NCBI GenBank assembly: GCA_964228555.1
Contig: CAXQZU010000052.1
Span: 62,001 to 126,000 of the forward strand
From: CAXQZU01 sp964228555
GTDB lineage: Bacteria > Planctomycetota > PLA2 > JAEUHO01
Length of the DNA stretch: 64,000 bases
Direction: 5' to 3'
The notes under the pieces were generated by a model. The model was not told where the DNA came from. It worked only from the letters and a program-made list of their open reading frames with translations, and ran no database searches. The position numbers were made by a program, and so were the translations under genes. Shown in pieces: positions 59,653-64,000 of this stretch. Every line of letters begins with the position of its first letter. The stretch's first letter is position 1.

Positions 59653-61482
59653 ATGACACGACCAGGACCCGGCCCGACCATGCCCGATCCCGCCCCGCGA
59701 CGCCCTGCTGCTGCGCGCGCTGCCCCCGTGCGGCTGGGCCTGCTGCTGGGCACCGTGCTGGCGCTCGTGGTGCTGCTGGAGATGCACCGGTGCCTGCCCG
59801 GGGGCTGGCCCGGCGCGGGCGGCGAGGGCGGCTTCCGGCGGCTGGACGGCGCCGAGGGCAGTGACCCCGCGCTGCTGGCGCGCGCCGAGGGGTGGAAGCC
59901 GGACTGGACGCCGCGCGAGGGCGTGACGATGCGCGTGCGCCTGGCCAGCGGCAGCGACGCCGGCGGCTGGCGCACCACGCCCGCCGACGGCGGGCAGGCC
60001 GAGGGCCCGGAGCGAGGCGGCGACCGCGTGCTGCTGCGCGACGCGGGCTACCAGCAGCGCGGCTTCACGCTGCGCTGGGGAGCGGACAGCGTGCTCAACC
60101 ACCCTGCGCCGCCGGCCTCCGATGCGGCGCCCACGTGGCGCGTGGCCCTGCCCTCGGCCGCGCTGCCGGCGCGCCTGGGCCCGCGCAGCGTCACCCTCAC
60201 CGTGCTCCGCGCCGGCACAGCCACGCCGATTGCCGGTGCGGAGGTACGCCTCGGCGACGAGCTGGCCGCGCGCAGCACCGACGAGAAGGGGCACCTCTCG
60301 CTGCCGGGCCTCTCCACGCTCACGCCGCTGTCGGTGACGGCCGAGGGCCACGCGCCGGCCGAGGCGTGGGTGCATCCGCAGGCCTCGGCGGAAGTGCGGG
60401 TGGAGCTGAGCCCGCTCGCCACCCTCTGGACGCCCTTCCTGGACGGCGGCACGCGGGCCGAGACCCCCATCCTCGCGGCGCGGCTGGTGGCGCAGGACGG
60501 GCGCCTGCTGTGGGAGGCCGTGCGCGCGCCCACGCCGCGGCCGGCCCGCGTCGAGCTGCAGGTGGCGTCCTCGGCGTTGCGTGGCGCGCGCCTCACCGTG
60601 CAGGCCGAGGGCCGTCCGCTCACCGACATGGCCTTCGAGCCCGGCACGCGCGAGGTGGTGCTCGCCGACCGCGGGCGCGCCTTCACCCTGGCGGCCCGCG
60701 CGCCCGAGGGCCTGCCGGTCGCACTGCGCTCGGCCCAGGCCAGCTACGCCTCGGCGGGCCGGGGGGCGCCGGGCGAGGGCCGTGGCGTGCTGGAGCGGCT
60801 GGAGGTGGCGCGGGACGGCAGCGTGCGCTTCGTGGCCCCGGCGGATGCACCGGCCACCGTGGTGCTGGAGAGCGGCCAGCATGCGCCGGCCGTGCTGCGC
60901 ATCGATGCGCAGGAGGCCGCCGGCGCGCGCGAGGTGGCCCTCGAGGCCGGCGTGCGCGTGCCGGTCTTGGTGCTGGACCGCCGCGGCCGCCCCGTGCGCG
61001 ACGCCGAGGTGCGTGCGCGCGTGGTGCTGGATGGCGTGCGCGTGGAGGTGTCGGCACGCACCGACCCCGAGGGCCGCGCGCGCGTGGGCCCGCTGCCCGC
61101 CGGCCCCTGCGAGGTGCTGGCGCACGCGCCCGGCAAGGCCTGGGCCGCGCGCGCCACCGAGGCGCGCAACCCCATGCAGGACGTGGAGCTGAGGTTGCTG
61201 CCCGGGGCTACGCTGCGCCTGCAGGTGAGCACGCCCTTCGGCGTGCCGCTCGCAGGCGTGCGCGTGACGGCCGTGCCCACGGACGAGGGCCCCGCGCCCG
61301 TGGAGGCGCCCGACGCGCCCGCGTGGACCACGGATGCGCAGGGGCGCCTGGTGATGCCCGACCTGCCCATGCGCGCCTGGCGCCTGCGGCTGGAGCAGCC
61401 GGGACACGCGCCCGAGACGCTCGATGCCATCACGCCGGGCCCGATCTGGTACTTCGCCACGCTCGTGCGCGAGGGAGGCTAG
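59653..61482 (+). CDS. membrane-anchored protein with carboxypeptidase-regulatory-like domains
   Basis: A 609-residue protein with one N-terminal membrane segment (LGLLLGTVLALVVLLEM). The remainder is extracytoplasmic and beta-rich, with carboxypeptidase-regulatory-like / Ig-like units (for example IAGAEVRLGDELAARSTDEKGHLSLPGLS, PVLVLDRRGRPVRDAEVRARVVLDG, PLAGVRVTAVPTDEG with TTDAQGRLVMPDLP). The family is common in planctomycetes. The ATG at 59680 is an alternative start. Its stop overlaps the convergent asnB stop (shared CTAG). Confidence 0.78.
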   Translation: MTRPGPGPTMPDPAPRRPAAARAAPVRLGLLLGTVLALVVLLEMHRCLPGGWPGAGGEGGFRRLDGAEGSDPALLARAEGWKPDWTPREGVTMRVRLASGSDAGGWRTTPADGGQAEGPERGGDRVLLRDAGYQQRGFTLRWGADSVLNHPAPPASDAAPTWRVALPSAALPARLGPRSVTLTVLRAGTATPIAGAEVRLGDELAARSTDEKGHLSLPGLSTLTPLSVTAEGHAPAEAWVHPQASAEVRVELSPLATLWTPFLDGGTRAETPILAARLVAQDGRLLWEAVRAPTPRPARVELQVASSALRGARLTVQAEGRPLTDMAFEPGTREVVLADRGRAFTLAARAPEGLPVALRSAQASYASAGRGAPGEGRGVLERLEVARDGSVRFVAPADAPATVVLESGQHAPAVLRIDAQEAAGAREVALEAGVRVPVLVLDRRGRPVRDAEVRARVVLDGVRVEVSARTDPEGRARVGPLPAGPCEVLAHAPGKAWAARATEARNPMQDVELRLLPGATLRLQVSTPFGVPLAGVRVTAVPTDEGPAPVEAPDAPAWTTDAQGRLVMPDLPMRAWRLRLEQPGHAPETLDAITPGPIWYFATLVREGG

Positions 61483-63332
61483 GCGACCGTCTCGGGCCGG
61501 CCGTCCAGCGCGCGACGGCACCACAGCTCGAGCATCACCGCGGCGTGGATCACGCTCCCCCACGCCTGCGTGCCGGCGGCGTGCTGGGCTAGCAGTGCCT
61601 CCACGGCCTGCGGCTCCAGCAGGCCGCGCTCGCGGGCGCGCCGCTCGCCCAGCACGCTGGCAGCGAGCGCGCGCAGCGGTCCGCGGTAGAGCGCATCCAC
61701 GGGGAAGGCAAAGCCCTGCTTGCGCACGGACGCAAGGTCGTCATCCACCAGCCGTGCCGCCAGCGCACGCAGCAGCGGCTTGGTGGCGCGCGCGCGCGAC
61801 GAGGGAGCAAGGGGCACCGTGGCAGCCGCCTGCAGCACGCGGCAGTCCAGGAAGGGATGGCGGCCCTCCACGCCCCAGGCCATCAGCGCACGGTCCTCCT
61901 TCACCAGCAGGTCGTCGGGGAGGTAGCGCGCGAGGTCGTCGGCCATGGCCTCGGCGGCCGTGCGCGGTGCGCTGCCCACCTCGCGCGGCGCCGGGCGAGC
62001 GCACGCCGCCTCGCGCAGGCGCGGGCCCCGCAGGGCCGCGAGGGCCGGCTCGTCCTGCAGCCGCAGCAGCCCGCGGTAGGTCCCGCGTGCGTCGTCGGCG
62101 GCACCCAGCAGCCGGGCGGCCTGCGGGGCCGGTCGCCGCAAGGCGCGACGCAACGGCCGGCGCAGCCAGCCCGGCAGCTGCCCGGCGGCGCGGGCCCAGC
62201 GCAGTGCGCCGTAGCGGCGGTAGCCGCCGAAGACCTCGTCGCCGCCCGTGCCCGTGAGTGCCACGCGGGCCTGCGCACCCACGGCGCGCGCCAGCGCCCA
62301 GGCAGGCACCGCGCTGGCGTCCGCGAAGGGCTCGTCGAAGGCCTGCGCAGCGCCCAGCACCCACGCCGTGGGGTCGGCAGGGCAGGCGACCACCTCGTGC
62401 GGCAGGCCCAGCCGCTGCGCCGTGCGTGCCGCGCGCGACGACTCGTCCTGCGCCGCGTGGTGCGGGAAGGCGAGCGTGTAGCAGGGCAGGCGCTGCGTCG
62501 ATGCGCAGAGCGCGGCCACCAGCGCGCTGTCCACGCCGCCCGAGAGCAGCAGCGCCGCCGGGCGCTCGAGCACGAGGCGAGCCTCCACGGCCTCGCGCAA
62601 CGCACGCAGCACGGCGTCGGCGCCGGCAGCGCCCGACGGCCCCTCGCCGGCCCGCGGGCGCTGCGGGATGCGGTGCTCGCGCACCTGCAGCCTGCGGTCC
62701 ACCTCCAGCACGCAGCCGGGCGGAACGCGCGTCACGCCCTGCACGGCGGTGCGCTCGCCCGCCACCACGCCGTCGCGCAGCACGTCCTCCAGCGCCTGCA
62801 GGTCGGGCTCCCACGGCCCCTGCTGCAGCGGACGCAGCCCCTCCAGCGTGCTGGCGAAGCACACCGCGTGCGGCGTGGCATGTACCACCAGCGGCCGCAC
62901 GCCGCGGGCGTCGCGGCCCAGCCACAGCGGGCCCTCGGGCCCGGCGAGGAAGGCAAAGGCGAAGGACCCTTCCACGCGCGCGAGCCCGGCCAGTCCCTCC
63001 ACCTCCAGCAGGGCGGCCAGCACCTCGCCATCGCCCTGCGTCGTGAAACGTGCGCCGCGCTCCTCCAGGCTGCGTCGCACCAGGGCGTGGTTGTAGACCT
63101 CGCCGTTCCACGCCAGCAGCGCACCCGAGGGCCGGTGCACGGGCTGGGCCGCCCGCCGCACGTCCACCTGCGCGAGGCGCCGGGCGCCCAGGTGCAGCAC
63201 CTGCTCGCCCACCTGGGCCTCGGCACGCCCCTCGCCGTCGGGCCCGCGCGCCGCCATCCGCTGCAGGGCCTCGGCCAGCAGGCCCGGCAAGCCGGGCCGA
63301 GGCGCTCCGAGCCTGCCTGCGATGCCGCACAT
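61479..63332 (-). CDS. asnB: asparagine synthase (glutamine-hydrolysing)
   Basis: A 617-residue class II amidotransferase. The N-terminal nucleophile Cys2 is exposed in MCGIAGRLG, with LLAWNGEVYNHALV and GSFAFAFL in the glutaminase domain. The synthetase domain has the ATP-pyrophosphatase loop LLLSGGVDSALVAAL and GTGGDEVFGGYRRY, plus GVEGRHPFLDCRVL. It could also serve a modified-sugar or peptide pathway, since many AsnB homologues are specialised; no such cluster is visible. It shares its stop region with the convergent gene. Confidence 0.93.
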   Translation of the reverse strand: MCGIAGRLGAPRPGLPGLLAEALQRMAARGPDGEGRAEAQVGEQVLHLGARRLAQVDVRRAAQPVHRPSGALLAWNGEVYNHALVRRSLEERGARFTTQGDGEVLAALLEVEGLAGLARVEGSFAFAFLAGPEGPLWLGRDARGVRPLVVHATPHAVCFASTLEGLRPLQQGPWEPDLQALEDVLRDGVVAGERTAVQGVTRVPPGCVLEVDRRLQVREHRIPQRPRAGEGPSGAAGADAVLRALREAVEARLVLERPAALLLSGGVDSALVAALCASTQRLPCYTLAFPHHAAQDESSRAARTAQRLGLPHEVVACPADPTAWVLGAAQAFDEPFADASAVPAWALARAVGAQARVALTGTGGDEVFGGYRRYGALRWARAAGQLPGWLRRPLRRALRRPAPQAARLLGAADDARGTYRGLLRLQDEPALAALRGPRLREAACARPAPREVGSAPRTAAEAMADDLARYLPDDLLVKEDRALMAWGVEGRHPFLDCRVLQAAATVPLAPSSRARATKPLLRALAARLVDDDLASVRKQGFAFPVDALYRGPLRALAASVLGERRARERGLLEPQAVEALLAQHAAGTQAWGSVIHAAVMLELWCRRALDGRPETVA

Positions 63333-63425
63333 GGCGTGGATCCTTGCGGGAAGGCCTCACCCTACGGTGCCGCGCGCCCGGGACGGGGGTTGCGCGCCCC
63401 GGGCCCGCGCCGTATCCCGGCCGGC

Positions 63426-63776
63426 ATGCGACTCGTGCCTGCCCCCGATGCCCGCATCGTGCTCTGCACCGCACCGCCGGGCGAGGGCCACGTGCTGGCG
63501 CGCCGGCTGGTCGAGGCGGGCCTGGCTGCCTGCGTGAACGTGGTGCCGGGCCTGCGCAGCATCTACCGCTGGGACGGGCAGGTGCACGACGAGCCCGAGA
63601 GCCTGCTGCTGGTGAAGACCACGGCCGCCGGCCTCCCCGCGCTGTGCGAGGCCCTGCGCGAGCACCACCCCTACGAGGTGCCCGAGGGGCTGGTGCTGGC
63701 GCCCGAGCAGGGCGCGGAAGCGTACCTCGCCTGGCTCGCGCAGGCCGCGCGCCGCGGCGACGCCAGCGCGCGCTGA
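63426..63776 (+). CDS. cutA: CutA1 divalent-cation tolerance protein
   Basis: A 116-residue protein of the CutA1 trimer family. It has the signatures ARRLVEAGLAACVNVVPGLRSIYRWDGQV and LREHHPYEVPE. CutA1 binds divalent metal such as copper; its exact role varies between organisms. The start at 63426 lies ~90 bases from the divergent asnB start. Confidence 0.95.
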   Translation: MRLVPAPDARIVLCTAPPGEGHVLARRLVEAGLAACVNVVPGLRSIYRWDGQVHDEPESLLLVKTTAAGLPALCEALREHHPYEVPEGLVLAPEQGAEAYLAWLAQAARRGDASAR

Positions 63777-63835
63777 GCGCTCCCCCCGGGCGGCGCGCTG
63801 GGGGCGCCCTTGCCCCGACGCCCTACACTGCGCGC

Positions 63836-64000
63836 ATGTGCATGAACCCGTCGTCGCGCCGTGCGTGGCGCTCCCTGGCAATCTGCTTGCTCTGCGTGCT
63901 GCCGCTGGCAGCCTGCGCGCGGCCTGCTCCCGTGCGCCCCGGCGCTGCGCCGGCGGGCCCGGCGCGACGCGTCGCGATGGTCCTGACCAGCCACGACCGG
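63836..64000 (+). CDS. lipoprotein, N terminus of a likely DJ-1/PfpI-type protein (3' end outside window)
   Basis: The open frame runs to the window edge. The first ~30 residues are a lipoprotein signal (LAICLLCVLPLAACA, lipobox LAAC). Then a Pro/Ala-rich linker leads to RRVAMVLTSHDR, which matches the start of class I glutamine amidotransferase-like (DJ-1/PfpI) domains. The catalytic cysteine lies outside the window, so activity cannot be judged. A second ATG two codons later is an equal start candidate. Confidence 0.6.
   Translation, partial: MCMNPSSRRAWRSLAICLLCVLPLAACARPAPVRPGAAPAGPARRVAMVLTSHDR

Overview
The window is very GC-rich, gene-dense, minus-strand dominated bacterial DNA. It suggests a PVC-superphylum bacterium, most likely a high-GC planctomycete. 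Supporting signs are a small basic protein of the family known from Chlamydiae, Verrucomicrobia and Planctomycetes, an ASPIC/UnbV VCBS-repeat lipoprotein, a secreted HEAT-repeat protein, carboxypeptidase-regulatory-like proteins, and a chaperone cluster with two groEL genes around one groES. This is inference from gene families; no rRNA, tRNA, CRISPR array, insertion sequence or prophage was seen.

Layout. 1-5.9 kb: a truncated membrane protein, a membrane-anchored SPOR-like gene broken by an in-frame TAG, the small basic protein, and a minus-strand unit of class IV aminotransferase, two-domain ABC permease and HEAT protein. 6.0-10.4 kb: a sigma-70-family factor with a translationally coupled anti-sigma factor carrying a CxxCH motif, a LarA-type racemase, QueD, a TetR regulator and a small anchored STN-like protein. 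10.6-15.1 kb: a 1485-residue Ser/Thr/Asn-rich lipoprotein. 15.4-29.9 kb: a complete 14-gene nuoA-N operon for complex I, preceded by the VCBS/ASPIC lipoprotein. 32.1-38.6 kb: Lon, a THUMP-like methyltransferase, a lipoprotein, a two-domain fasciclin protein and a CarH-like B12/MerR photoreceptor regulator. 38.6-42.1 kb: a peptide-type ABC system (DppB, DppC and a binding protein). 42.1-47.9 kb: a secreted hypothetical, a highly structured intergenic region, a membrane protein, the GTPase Der with a long histone-like N-terminal extension, and an anchored hypothetical. 48.0-56.1 kb: groEL-groES-groEL-dnaJ-grpE, an FmdB zinc ribbon, yacG, a membrane protein and queE. 56.5-64 kb: a thioredoxin-like lipoprotein, a homocysteine methyltransferase/MTHFR fusion, an anchored carboxypeptidase-regulatory-like protein, asparagine synthase, cutA and the start of a DJ-1/PfpI-like lipoprotein.

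Most notable observation: the peptide-binding protein at 40498-42084 appears to be a natural circular permutation. The segment that ends ordinary DppA-type proteins follows the lipoprotein signal here, and the ordinary N-terminal part comes after it, ending at the complementary cut point with nothing obviously missing. Other points of interest are the hairpin-packed region at 43575-43762 with a DosR-box-like palindrome, a His-rich tail on NuoK, the anti-sigma CxxCH motif, and palindromic sites inside nuo and upstream of groEL.
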